Assembly: GCA_963691815.1 (NCBI GenBank) | Contig: OY829660.1 | Coordinates: 28,655,527-28,719,526, forward strand | Direction of reading: 5' to 3' | Source: Echiichthys vipera | Lineage: Eukaryota; Chordata; Actinopteri; Perciformes; Trachinidae | DNA length: 64,000 nucleotides | Shown: in pieces, positions 11,348 through 22,238 of the stretch | How positions within the stretch are numbered: the stretch's first letter is position 1 | Layout: every line of letters starts with the position of its first letter | Notes under the pieces: model-generated | What the model was told of the DNA's origin: nothing | What the model saw: only the letters and a program-made list of their open reading frames with translations | Databases searched by the model: none | Program-made: the position numbers and the translations under genes

Positions 11348-11581
11348 ATGGCATGTCCTTTTGATAATGATCCCGTGGATGAAGCTGCAGAATTACTGCG
11401 CAGAGAATTAAATATTCGTCGGGAGATGATTATCAAACTATTGATTATAGATGTTCTTGCAATTCCAGGCAATTCTCTTTTTGAGCGGTACCGTTTCATA
11501 TCACAGCAGATATTCTGTGTATCGCTGCGTTTTTTTGAAAACGGGAGTTTTTGTATACAACGTATAAAAGTCATTCAGTAG
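11348..11581 (+). pseudogene. Harbinger transposase N-terminal exon, copy 1
   Basis: The frame begins MACPFDNDPVDEAAELLRRE and continues NIRREMIIK..., SLFERYRFISQQ and VSLRFFENGSF. These are features of the N-terminal region of fish Harbinger (HARBI1-like) transposases. The DDE catalytic core is missing. The frame runs straight from SLFERYRF into the SQQIFCVSLRF segment, which suggests an internal deletion of the part normally between them. Function would be DNA cut-and-paste, but this copy cannot act. Confidence 0.75.
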
Positions 11582-11587
11582 GCCTAC

Positions 11588-11770
11588 ATTAGAAGTTATA
11601 TTAGGTGTTGAATATTTACACTACCATGGCATGTCCTTTTGATAACGATCCCGTGGATGAAGCTGACGCATTACCGCAAAGATAATTAAATATTCGCCTG
11701 GAGATGATTATCAGACCGCGCATAGACGTCCTTAATATACTGCAGCCATAATTACAAAATGAATGAAATG
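11588..11770 (+). pseudogene. Harbinger transposase exon, duplicated copy 2
   Basis: From 11588 the sequence repeats what begins at 11311, including the ATTAGAAGTTATATTAGGTG leader and the MACPFDNDPVDEAD start at 11626. It decays after about 60 codons. The offset is 277 bp, so this is a diverged tandem duplication. Confidence 0.7.
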
Positions 11771-11880
11771 GATCTTTTGAGCAAGTTGAATGTATTCGAC
11801 CTAGCGTTTCCTAAGTATAATCCCAGCTTTTCTTGCAATTCATAGGTTCAAAAGTGTGTGCTTTTAGTTGGGTTACCGGT

Positions 11881-14800
11881 ATCAGAATCAGAATCAGAAT
11901 CAGAATCAGAATCAGGTTTATTGCTAAGTATGTTGGACATACAGAGAATTTGACTCCGGCTTATGCTTTGCTCACAGTTTCCAAACATTTAACAGGACAA
12001 ACCTAAACATAACAATAACAATAACATTTACATAACAATAACAGAACAACACAGAACAATAATTTAAGATAAAAAATAGAGGTAATATTAAAAATAGGTT
12101 AACAAGTGAATATGAGAAATTTAAAATAGAAAGATAAAATAAGTGTGTAAAGTAAAGTGACCAGGCTGTTATAAATATCTTTGTTATATTATTTTACAAT
12201 GATATACATAAGGTTCATAAGGTGCATTTGTCTTTGGCATGTGTGTGTGATGTGTCAGGTGGGGTCAATTGTTCAGCAGTGTGACGGCCTGGGGGTAGAA
12301 ACTGTTTTTATGTCTGGCTGTTTTTGTGTACAGAGTTCTGTAACGCCTGCCAGAGGGGAGAAGTTCAAAAAGGTGATGTGCAGGGTGTGAAGGGTCTGCA
12401 GAGATGTGAACTGCCCTTTTCCTGACTCTGGATGAGTGCAGGTCCTGGATAGTGGGCAGTTTGACACCAATGATTCTCTCTGCAGTCCTGATTGTCTGTG
12501 TCAGTCTGTTCTTGTCCTGTTTGGTGGCCGATCCAAACCAAACAATGATGGAGGTGCAGAGAACAGACTGAACTATTGCCGTGTAGAACTGGATCAGCAG
12601 TTCTTGGGGCAGGTTGAACTTCCTCAGCTGACGCAGGAAGTACATCCTCTGCTGGGCCTTTTTGATTATGGAGTCCACGTTGTGGCTCCACTTCAGGTCC
12701 TGGGAGAGGATGGATCCCAGGAACCTGAAGGTTTCCACAGCAGACACGGTGTTGTTGAGGATGGTGATGGGGGGCAGTCTGGGGGGGCGGCTCCTGAAGT
12801 CCACGGTCATCTCCACAGTTTTGAGCGTGTTTAGCTCCAGATGGTTCTGACCGCACCAGAGGGCCAGCTGTCCCACCTCCCGTCTGTAAGCAGACTCGTC
12901 ACCGTCCCGGATGAGACCGATGACGGTTGTGTCGTCTGCAAACTTCAGGAGTTTGACAGATGGGTCACTCGAGGTGCAGTCATTTGTATAAAGGGAGAAG
13001 AGCAGTGGAGAGAGCACACACCCCTGGGGAGCGCCTGTGCTGATGGTCCGGGTGCTGGATGTGATCCGCCCCAGCCTCACCTGCTGTCTCCTGTCAGTCA
13101 AAAAGTTAGTAATCCACTGACAGGTGGAGGCTGGGACGGTGAGCTGGGAGAGTTTGTAGTGGAGGATGTCCGGGATGATTGTGTTGAAAGCCGAGCGAAA
13201 GTCTACAAACAGGATCCTTGCATAAGCCCCCGGGGTGTCAAGGTGTTGCAGGATGTGGTGCAGTCCCATGTTGACTGCATCATCCGCTGACCTGTTTGCC
13301 CAATATGCAAACTGCAGGGGGTCCAGCAGGGGTCCTGTGATGTCCTTCAAGTGGCTCAACACCAGTCTCTCAAAGGACTTCATGACCACAGATGTCAGGG
13401 CCACAGGCCTGTAGTCATTTAGTCCTGTGATTGCTGTTTTTTTGGGGACCGGGATTATTGTGGAGCGTTTGAAGCAGGAGGGGACTTCACACAGCTCCAG
13501 GGATCTGTTGAAGATCTGGGTGAAGATGGGGGTCAGCTGGTCAGCACAGACCTTCAGACAGGAGGGTGACACACCGTCTGGGCCTGGAGCTTTCTTGGTC
13601 TTTAGTTTCTTGAAGAGCTGACACACATCCTCTTCACAGATCCTGAGTGATGGTGGGGGGGTAGGGAGGGGTGATGAGGGTTGTGTGATGGTGGAGTGGG
13701 TGATGGGTGTGGAAGTTGGCGTCTCAAACCTGCAGTAGAAGACGTTCAGGTCGTCAGCCAGTTGACGGTTCACTGCAGTGTGGGGGGATGGTCTCCTGTA
13801 GTTGGTTATGTCCTGTAGACCTCTCCACACTGACGCAGGGTCGTTAGCTGAGAAACTGCTCTTCACCTTCTCAGTGTAGCACCTTTTTGCCACCTTGATC
13901 TCCTTTGTCAGTGTGTTCCTGGCCGTGTTGTACAGGACTCTGTCCCCACTTCTGTAGGCCTCCTCCTTGGCCTGGCGAAGCGTCCTGAGTTTTGCAGTGA
14001 ACCAGGGTTTATTGTTGTTGTATGTGCAGAAGGTTTTGGTCGGCACACACATGTCCTCACAAAAGCTGGTGTAGCTTGTCACAGTGTCAGTCAGTTCGTC
14101 CAGATCTGTAGCAGCAGCATCAAAAACACTCCAAACAGTGCAGTCAAAGCAGGCCTGTAACTCCAGCTTTGACTCTGTGGTCCATCTCTTCACAGTCCTC
14201 ACTACAGGCTTGGCAGATTTGAGTTTCTGCCTGTAGTTTGGAACAAGATGGACCATACAGTGATCAGAGAGCCCCAAAGCTGCACGGGGAACAGAGCGAT
14301 AGGAGTCCTTTAAAACAGTGTAGCAATGGTCCAGAGTGTTTTTGTCCCTGGTGGGACACTTAACCTGTTGTCTGTATCTTGGTAGTTCACGGCTGAGGTT
14401 TGCTCTGTTAAAGTCCCCCAGCACAATGAGCAGGGAGTCTGGATGCTTCCTCTCCTCGTCCGTTATCTGGTCAGCCAGGTGTTGCAGGGCCTCAGTAACA
14501 CAGGCCTGAGGTGGGATGTACACGCCAACCAGAATGAATGAGGAGAACTCCCGCGGTGAATAAAACGGTCTACAGTTTATGAAAAATGTCTCCAAGTGGG
14601 GGCTGCATGATTTCTTCAACACTGTGGCATCTGTACACCAACCTTCGTTAATATAGAAGCAGATTCCGCCTCCTCTGCTCTTCCCCGAGAGCTCCGTTAC
14701 CCGGTTCGCTCGTAACAGCTGGAAGTCCGGTAGATGTAATCCTGAGTCTGGGGTGAGTTCACTGAGCCAAGTTTCAGTGAAACACAGGGCGGCAGATCTG

Positions 14801-15190
14801 CAGAAGTCCGAATTCCTTCTGTTGAGGAGCAGCAGTTCGTCTATCTTGTTGTTAAGGGAGCGGACGTTCGCCAGGTGAATCGACGGGAGCGCTGTTCGGA
14901 ATCCCCGCTGTCGGAGCTTAACGAGCGCCGGCCCGTTTGCCCTGTCTGCGTCGCCTGAACAACCCGTAGACAGCCGCTGCTCCTCCGACTAGAAGTTCCG
15001 AAAAGTATCCAGAATCGGTGAAAAATGTTGGAAAATTGTGTCCGGTAGACTGTCCATACTGTAAAAGTTCCTCCCAAGTGTACCGGATCACGGAAGGACA
15101 ACTTAAAACGCAACAAAAAAACAAAAACAAACAAGGAACTGCGGAGCTAAGCGCCGAGGCAGCCGTCCGAGGCGCCATCTTGGATCTATA
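11881..15190 (-). mobile_element. L2-clade LINE, near full length, nested in Harbinger
   Basis: The minus strand runs from a 5' region at about 15190 to a 3' end with an AATAAACC motif followed by a (GATTCT)n tail at 11915-11881, typical of fish L2 elements. The first frame (15178-14918) has a hydrophobic N-terminus followed by HNFPTFFTDSGYFSELLVGG. The main endonuclease-RT frame follows at 14622-12265. No target duplication was confirmed, as is common for this clade. Confidence 0.85.
12265..14622 (-). pseudogene. L2 endonuclease-reverse transcriptase, long open part
   Basis: This 785-codon open frame starts inside the endonuclease domain, so its first methionine is not the natural start. 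Endonuclease motifs are LIVLGDFNRANLSRELPRY and LGLSDHCMVHLVP. A basic linker follows (NNNKPWFTAKLRTL). RT motifs are APGPDGVSPSCLKVCADQL, RILFVDFRSAFNTIIPD, GAPQGCVLSPLLFSLYTND and LLKFADDTTVIGL. The C-terminus ends SGRRYRTLYTKTARHKNSF, characteristic of fish L2. The upstream N-terminal part (15178-14630) is in other frames, so at least one frameshift inactivates it. RT catalytic residues are intact. Confidence 0.9.
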
Positions 15191-15269
15191 TAAACTACTC
15201 CTATATAGCCTTCTGATCCAGAATATCCCCTATAATGCGAGGGGGCTGAATAGGCACAACACCCTTTCA

Positions 15270-15405
15270 TGTCACAGTCCATCTCATCCCTCCTTACATT
15301 TCCAACATTAACAACCAGAAATGCTCTCATATCACAGCAGATATTGTGTGTTGCGCTGCGTTTTTTTGCAAATGGGAGTTTTTTATACAACATTTATATG
15401 TTGAA
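15270..15405 (+). pseudogene. Harbinger transposase fragment after the LINE
   Basis: The frame gives RNALISQQILCVALRFFANGSF, the same segment that ends copy 1 at 11581. It resumes the Harbinger coding region on the far side of the nested L2. Confidence 0.7.
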
Positions 15406-16037
15406 TAAAAAACAGCCACTTACGGTAATATTTACTTTACCATATAAAACATGCACAAAATGAGGCGTCACCATGAGATTTTGCCGATGTTTTACCTGTT
15501 TGAATACCTGTATGTTTTTATGTTTCATCTTAAGCTAGTGCCACGTGCGCTTCTCCCCCGTGGGGTTGCACTTAAATGAAATAAACTAATAGGCTCCCAC
15601 TGAAGCAGTTTCCCCTGTGATATTACTGTGATTACAACAGGACTACATTTAAACTTACGCACTGACCCGAGCCGCAATGTTCTCCCGCACCGTCTCCCTC
15701 TCTTTTGCTGCAGCGGCGGTGTAAACATGCTCTAACTCACCGTATGAGCGCATTAATATTTCCAATTCCAGTTGTAGCGTAGCCCTTCGCTTCCCCGTTG
15801 CCATGGTGACTCGTCGATTCAGGGCTCCATTGATGCTGTCATTTTTTACTTGTGGTGCACACGCTTAACTCCAGGTCAAACTACTCTGAGTTGATCAACC
15901 TAACGCAAATCTGCTGTTCTGGAACCGAAAACTCAGAGTTTCCTATCTCAGAGTAGATCAACTCAGAGTTAAGGGTTAGACTCAGAGTTTTTTGAACCTG
16001 CTTTGTGAAACGGACCCCTGATCTAAGCTCTACTCTC

Positions 16038-16140
16038 TCTAAAGGTGACAACAGCCCCATCTGCCTCTCTGTAAAGGTGACAACAGCCCCAGCTGCCTCT
16101 CTATAAAGGTGACAACAGACCCACCGTCTCTCTGTAAAGG
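16038..16140 (+). repeat. minisatellite, three to four copies of about 37 bp
   Basis: Repeated AAAGGTGACAACAGCCCC plus a GCTGCCTCTCTGT spacer. It begins about 20 bp beyond the Harbinger right end. Confidence 0.8.
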
Positions 16141-16621
16141 TCCTGATGACATCAACTAATAACTCTGTAATTGTAACTGTTCAATTTGGGATCCAGTGTC
16201 TTATTTTATTTCTTATTGTTCATTAATTTTTTTCAGTCTTCTCTTGTGTAATAACTTTCTTCTTGGATCCTTATATGGTAGCTCTGTACTTTTGTGAAGC
16301 ATCTTTGGGTTTCTTGAATTGTGCCATATACAACCAAGCTACTATTATTTTTGTCTTCAACATGTACAATGTCAATAATTCCAGGTTGCTATGTTGTTTT
16401 TTAAATCTGATGTTCAGTGTGTTCATTTTCAAAATTCTCACTTTAACCTATTGCTGCATCACCATGTTTGCTTGACAGGATTGTCATGACGCAATAAAAA
16501 ACACACAAAGTTAATTTCCAAACAGAGCTTTAATGTATTTTATTAAAGGGACACTTTGTAGCGTTTTAAGTAATTTAATACCTTAAATCGATGTCTTCAT
16601 CCATAAATAAGTCCTCATTTG
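16141..16621. other. non-coding stretch with LINE/SINE tail-like motif
   Basis: No gene seen. Around 16262-16360 the plus strand has the pattern tail of many fish retroposons (AGCATCTTTGGGTTTCTTGA, then a CCATATACAA motif). A TTAA-adjacent AAGGGACACTTTGTAG near 16545 may be one end of a MITE split by the LTR at 16622. Confidence 0.35.
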
Positions 16622-17269
16622 TGTCACAGTTTGCTCGGCTCAGCAACCCCTGATCAGTCTACAGCTTTCACCTGCTGCTCTCACCTGCTCACCATCTCCA
16701 ATCAAGCCAGTATATATGCAGCCTCACTCCACTCACTCTTTGCCAGATTGTCTTTGCTCTCATGCCTGACTCTCCAGCACTTGTTCCCGGATTGCTTACC
16801 TGGCATCGACCCGACTTGCCTCTGACCTTCGCCTCTCGCCTAAGCCCCGGGAAATCCATCAGCCTTCTGTCCCTGACCACAAGTATTGCCTTTTTTCGGT
16901 TCCTCGTCTGCCTGTGGTTAGTTGGCGCCTAGCCTGTTTCTGCTCCACAAAAAGACCCACCTGGCTTCAGCTTCACCTCACCAGCTCACATTCTCTGGTG
17001 AAATCATCTCAAGCTCTGGATCCACTCCCGGCCCTCATCCTGAACCACGCTCCAGTCGGACCTTTATCAGCAGTGAGTTTGCATTACTTCCCCTCCACCA
17101 CACTTGCTGAGCCTGTTGAGAACTTTAGGACTGTTGCCTGCTCACAAGCCCACACACTCGCCTGGATCCAGTTCTCTGCTGCCCTCCCTTGGTCAGCCGT
17201 GTACCTGCTGAATAAAGACGTTTTTTTTTTTTTTTGTTTTTTTTTAAACGAAACTCCATACCTGTTACA
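16622..17269 (+). repeat. solo LTR, sushi-like
   Basis: The sequence starts TGTCACAG and ends TGTTACA. It has a TATATA box at 16711-16717 and, 31 nt downstream, GCCAGATTGTC (16742), the same kind of start motif as in the sushi LTR at 10068. An AATAAA occurs near 17211. No complementary primer site follows the end and no internal coding region adjoins, so it is probably a solo LTR. A 15-bp T run at 17220-17235 lies near the 3' end. Confidence 0.6.
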
Positions 17270-17589
17270 CTTGTGTACAATTACCTCTGACTTATCCTTC
17301 TGAGCTAATAATTTCTCATCTGTATTTACATAGGACAGGTATGCTCTATGGAGGCATTCATGTCCTTCTGAACTATGAAAGGCTGAGAAAGCCATAAAGC
17401 ACTACGTGGTACCGGTAAGGCTAATGCATTGCATGCATGCTCAGAGCCAGCGTGACTGTGGAAGACGGGAGAAGGAGCTCAGCGAGACGTGCTTGTTGAA
17501 AGCCTGCACAACACTTTTGTTGTTAATGCAAGATCATACTTATGCCAAGCCAGAGGAGAAAGATAATTAACAATTTGGTAGGTGCTCTC

Positions 17590-17730
17590 TAGCACCACAC
17601 AATGGATGCAGGAAGCAGGGCAAAATTTTCCATAGATTGCCTGCAGCGCCATGCATTGGCTGGAGTCTGGCCGGTTCCCCCGAGGTGCATTGGGTGCGAA
17701 GGCCCGTTCATCGCTGCTTGCAGCTCTAAT
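17590..17730 (+). repeat. dispersed repeat end (CCCGTTCATCGCTGCTTGCAGC motif region)
   Basis: Positions 17698-17729 closely match the terminal motif of another repeat at 44188-44226. The motif is a common end of a fish interspersed repeat; the family name was not determined. Confidence 0.5.
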
Positions 17731-18316
17731 TCAGTTTAAAATTGTACACCGTCTGCACTGGGATAAATTTAGACTCTATGATCAAAGCTGACATAGATCC
17801 CACTTGTGATCAATGCGGATGGGTTCCAGCCACTCTCCTACTCATGTTCTGGACATATTCAAAGCTCTGTACTTTCTGGCAGTTCATTTTTGAGACCTTT
17901 TTCTAAGACTTTCGGGAAATGGCTTGTGCCATCTCCATTCATTGCGCTTTTTGGGGTAGCCCAGATGGACTCCCATCTTGAGTTATTGGAAAGAACTGTG
18001 TTGGCTCTCTGCTAGCTAGGAGACTGATATTACTAAAATGGAAGGACCCATCACCTCCAACATAGTCATTGAATTAAGGAAAAAGATGGAAGATATGGAG
18101 GCAGATAATATAGCACTGTAAATCTCTGCTGCTGCCCTCTGTAATTTCTTTCTCTTTTTTTGTCTGGCTATGTGAATTCTGTATTTTAAACTCTCATACT
18201 GTTGATGCTGTAACTCTGGTATTTGGGGGTGGGGGGTACTGCCCTGTTTTTTTTTAAGTTGGACCTATGTAAATTGTTAAAACTGAATCAAAAGACCTGG
18301 ATTAAAAAAAAAAAAC
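17731..18316 (+). mobile_element. L1-type LINE, 5'-truncated 3' end
   Basis: A plus-strand remnant of the L1 ORF2 C-terminus is recognisable in broken frames (KIVHRLHWDKFRLYD near 17736, KMEGPITSNIVIELRKKM near 18030). It is followed by a 3' UTR and a poly(A) run at 18304-18315. Strong 5' truncation is typical of inactive L1 copies. Confidence 0.65.
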
Positions 18317-18344
18317 GTAGACGACCAGCCTTCTTTTGAGGGAC

Positions 18345-18775
18345 TTAAATGAAAGATCCTTGTAAAGGCAAAAATCAGACTGAACGCCCAACCTCTCTGA
18401 TGGCCGAGAGGGTCATCCCTTTGGCCTTCATCTGGACAACCTGCTGTCTCAGGGTTTCAGTCACCTTAGGGCAGCTCGCCATCTTGCAACCAGGACAGCT
18501 GCCAGATAAATAGGGTGTGTCCAACAATGAAGTCAATTGTCACCAGGTGCCAGATTAACAACAATAACTGGATCTGAAAGTGTTCTCTAATTTTGATCAC
18601 TACTTTTTTCAAGAAGGTTTTTGTTGAAGTGCCTTTGTTATTTAAAAAAACATGCTAGTACAGCAGTGGTATAGACACAGCAGATATTCTATCAAATTCG
18701 GAATAAATAAAAAATAACTTTCAGAATAAATCAAGTATTTATTTGTTCTCTAATTTTGATCTCCACTGTATATAT
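18345..18775 (-). mobile_element. Tc1/mariner-type transposon fragment
   Basis: The right terminus on the minus strand begins TACAGTGGAGATCAAAATTA (18772). A related TCAAAATTAGAGAA stretch recurs near 18585. At 18482-18360 the minus strand encodes MASCPKVTETLRQQVVQMKA followed by KGMTLSAIREVGRSV. That is a helix-turn-helix N-terminus of Tc1/mariner transposases. The catalytic part is missing. Confidence 0.65.
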
Positions 18776-19790
18776 TATATATTGTGACATTTCTATCTAT
18801 CTGTAAAACATTGTCAAGAAATCCAATATCGTGCATCACTAGTTCCCCATGTGCAACACCCTTAACTCTGACTGCTTAGTGGCAGCAGATCAGACTGTGG
18901 TAGTACTGGGCAGCTTTCAGCTGTGTGAATGTGATTAGGCATACATTCATATCCTGGAGGCTTACCCTAACCCTAGCCTACGCACGCACACTAGTCTTTT
19001 AAATTTCTTCCTGTTAAGCAGATGCCTCTTTGTCAGCTGCAGTGATCACTCCAGAGACACTCTGTTCTTCTTTGTGTTCCTCATTGTCCTCTCACTACGT
19101 GCAACTGGTGAGTTCAATTAGCCTTTATATTTATGGTATTTATTTTATATCAAATACATGGTGATGATGAAGTGTCTCTTTAAATAGGTATTATCAGATC
19201 AAACAGAGCACCTGATGTAAGCATGAAATTAAAACAAATCTGTGATACTTTGTGACAATAACCTGATTCAAGCTAACTTTATAGTTTAATCAGATCATGT
19301 AAAGCTGCAGAAATACATTAGTGTACAAGAAAATAAAGTCACAGCTTTCTGAGGACTACCCCAGAAATGAAAAGAGAGCTTAAGGGGAGACGGTTGAATA
19401 GGGTAACATTTGTAACTAACTTAGTCACCATGGATCAAAGGTTTTTACATAGGGAATTTTGGATATCTCATTTAGGTAGGTAGTAAGTAAATCTTCTATA
19501 TATCAGGTTATAAGTTATATATGAGCAAAGCCCTCTATAAAGACCTTCAGAATCTAAAGAGGAATTAAACTGGAATGTTTGGTGTGTATATAAGTGCGAC
19601 TCAGGTGGAGATATGTCTAATATGTAGTATAATCCTAAAAAACAATGTATTAAAAAAATGTAAAAGTAATTTGACTATCATCACTTCTGACCCACTAAAA
19701 AACAAGATTATCTATTTTCTTTTGAGTGACAGGGACATTACTGGGTGTCGGCAAAGCTTTGTGACGCCCATCCCACTACGCCTCGCACAC
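18776..19790. other. intergenic stretch; possible 5' UTR exon at about 19020-19107
   Basis: No coding region is seen. A GTGAGT donor follows ACTACGTGCAACTG at 19107/19108, preceded by a pyrimidine-rich sequence. Chemokine-receptor genes often have a non-coding first exon, so this could splice to the acceptor at 22223-22224, but nothing else supports it. Confidence 0.25.
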
Positions 19791-19839
19791 ATAAGGTGTG
19801 CATGTTGTTACGCAGGAGTTTATTCTCCAGCTTTCTCCT

Positions 19840-20105
19840 ATAATTTATTTAGCCTCCCTGATTTTATAAGTCAGAGTACCCCCTGCACTCTCCACACCTC
19901 TTCATTGTTGCCATCTCTGAACGCTCTCTTCTTTTCATTCAGGATGGCCTTAATGTCATTGGTGATCCAGGGTTTGTTGCTGGTGTAGCAGGTTACAGTC
20001 CGAGCTGGGACATTGCAGTACACACAAAAATTAATGTGATGCACTCAGTGAGCCCATCAATGTCCTCCCTGTGCGGCTCACAAAGTGCAGGCAGTCCATA
20101 GCCTT
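19840..20105 (-). mobile_element. L2/CR1-group LINE fragment
   Basis: The minus strand encodes TSNKPWITNDIKAILNEKKR at about 19990-19930, the basic linker between endonuclease and RT in fish L2-group elements. Both sides are degraded. Confidence 0.6.
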
Positions 20106-20185
20106 CTAACTATATTATTTACTTCTGCTATATGAAAAATATTAATCTCAATCAGTCACTGAACGGTGAGTTAGAACAGCTGTAA

Positions 20186-20480
20186 TGGTAAATGGACTTG
20201 TACTTAGATAGCGCCTTTCTAGTCTTCTGACTACTCAAGGCGCTTTCACACTACTTGTCACATTCACCCATTCACACAGATGGCAGTGGACATCTACATA
20301 CCCTCTAATCTGAACTAACCATGCACACTATATTTACACATCCATGCGCAGCACGGGGAGCAATTCGGGGTTCAGTGTCTTGGCTAAGGACACTTCGACA
20401 TGTGGACCGGGGGAGGTGGGGATCGAACTGCCGATCTTTCAAATGGAGGATGAGGCTCGGGCAGAGTAACTCAATTCTAA
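20186..20480 (+). repeat. SINE-like interspersed repeat
   Basis: It starts GGTAAATGGACTTGTACTTA and continues ATAGCGCCTTTCTAGTC and GAGCAATTCGGGGTTCAGTG, then GGACACTTCGACATG. This is a very common teleost short interspersed repeat; no coding capacity. Confidence 0.7.
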
Positions 20481-20490
20481 TTGTGATAGC

Positions 20491-20822
20491 CTGGAAATCC
20501 AGAGCCACACCTATCCCGACATAGGGTCTGGCATTGAACGATAGACCTTCCCAACTCAAGGGGCTGCACCAACGCATGCATTGCAAAATGCCTCTGCAAG
20601 CAATTGGATAGCACTACAACCAACTACGACCAATCAGAGCAATGAACAAGGTGACGACTTTGACGTTCAGCACTTTGGTCATCCAGTTGCACCCGCCCAT
20701 AACAGAACGATTTGATTGATACTGGATTTTCTGACATAATTAATGAGCTCCAATGGTTTGTGGGCAGAGCAGAGCAAATTGAAATTTGCTAGTGGTGCAT
20801 CTGGATTTCCAGAATAATGTAA
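20491..20822. mobile_element. MITE with CTGGAAATCCAGA termini
   Basis: CTGGAAATCCAGA (20491-20503) and TCTGGATTTCCAG (20810-20822) are perfect inverted repeats bounding 332 bp without coding capacity. Flanking target duplication is unclear. Confidence 0.65.
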
Positions 20823-22220
20823 GCAAAAACAACAACAATGGCGAACACCATTGGTCACCATTTACACATGCTCTGCTGTCATTACTGTGGGCTACACCAG
20901 CCATCATTTTTTACCTCAGTTCTCTGGGACAGATTCACTTAGAGCTGTTTTTATGGTGCAGATCTGACGAATTTTGCCCCAAACATATTTATCAAATAGA
21001 AAGGCTGGAGTTACAGTTTGCGTGTCATTTTAGCAAGTGTAAAGTGCGTCTCTCTCGCCTCATTGCGTATGCAAATAATAGGAAGACGCATGCATTTACA
21101 AAGCTGTATTTCAGGATAGCCACTGATTGCAGAGTGGTGGTGTTAAACTTACTTTGAACAAGACACTGAACCCCAAGCTGTGTAATGTTGGAAATACTTA
21201 AGTCACTCTGTACAGGTAGTGTCCATATACTATTATGTATTCCTAACTTTTTTAGAAATGAAAACCAGACAACACTTATGCTGCTTTAAAGTTTTCTCAT
21301 TCAACTCTTAAAGTTCCGAGGTAAAAAAAAAAAAAAACTGCACTAGCTGATAGTAGCTTTCTGGGAAGTACTATTGCACACCAGTAGGATGAGTCAGGAC
21401 TTTTTTAGTGCTCAGTCAGCAGTTTCTGTTCTCTTTTTTGAGATAGTAACGCAAAAAAGAATCAATACAAGATGATGAACCATGCATGAGTCATTGCACA
21501 ACACTATTCTTTACTTATAACTTTGAAAGCAGTTACTGTCAGGGATTTTATTTTGTTTTGATTCTCATTAGTGGTTACCATAGTGACAACTGCTCTTCTA
21601 ATTCCTACATGTAGGACTATGTAATCAATAATATTATATAATATGTAGCATAGTTGCTAGTGCAGTAACATGACAATATAATACAAGAGAGCAGGGGATC
21701 ATATAATAATGTGTAAAAATCATAGACTGTATTAAAAACTGATGTAGCGTCTCCATCAAGGTCTCTCAACTTTACCCAATCGTTCTCGCCTACGGTAGTC
21801 ACCATCTTGTCAGACTTTAAATCCGAATTTCCTCTTACCCAAAAAAGGGCATGTATGTGACGTTGGGGGGAGGGAGATGCGTCCCTCTGGCTGAAGTTTA
21901 CTTCTGAGGAGAAGTGAGGGCCAGAGGCTAGCTGTCACTCAAGAGACCACGCTCGTAATTATTCATAAACTGTGTGTGTACTGAGTTAAAACTCAGATAG
22001 GATGAACTGATGAACTTCAGTGATTTATGACACCTATTTGTATTTCTATCTAATCTAATGTTAATGCCTAAGTAATTGCTACACCATGATTATTTATCTA
22101 AATCTAGACATGGCTTTTTTGTTGTCTGAGTACTGAGCTGAAGTCCAGTTCATCTCATGTGCTAACGACTGGTTATGCTTTATGAGCAATAAATAGACTA
22201 AAAGGTATTTTTAATGTCTC
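20823..22220. other. non-coding stretch upstream of the receptor gene
   Basis: No gene recognised. Contains a poly(A) run (about 21325-21340) and a dispersed repeat at 21719-21975. The last part is probably the intron or promoter region of the receptor gene. Confidence 0.5.
21719..21975 (+). repeat. dispersed repeat, copy 1 (CATAGACTGT start)
   Basis: It begins CATAGACTGTATTAAAAA, includes CACCATCTTGTCAGACTTTA and GGGGGGAGGGAGATGCGTCC, and ends near ATTATTCATAAACT. The same order of blocks occurs on the minus strand at 30475-30075. Probably a MITE family. Confidence 0.6.
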
Positions 22221-22222
22221 AC

Positions 22223-22224
22223 AG
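22223..22224 (+). other. probable 3' splice site before the receptor coding exon
   Basis: TTTTTAATGTCTCACAG|GTC places an AG acceptor 14 nt before the ATG, as expected for a chemokine-receptor gene whose coding region is one exon preceded by a non-coding exon. Confidence 0.45.
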
Positions 22225-22238
22225 GTCAAACCCCAGCC

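Larger units (their letters stand above)
10953..16017 (+). mobile_element. PIF/Harbinger DNA transposon carrying a nested L2 LINE
   Basis: The left end GGGCCTGTTTCACAAAGCAG (10953) and the right end (reverse complement GGGTCCGTTTCACAAAGCAG, ending 16017) form inverted repeats. The similarity extends about 40 bp inward, including ACTCTGAGT blocks. CTG occurs at both flanks (10950-10952 and 16018-16020), compatible with a 3-bp target duplication. Internal fragments encode a Harbinger-type transposase N-terminus. An L2 LINE of about 3.3 kb (11881-15190) sits inside on the opposite strand. Confidence 0.8.
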
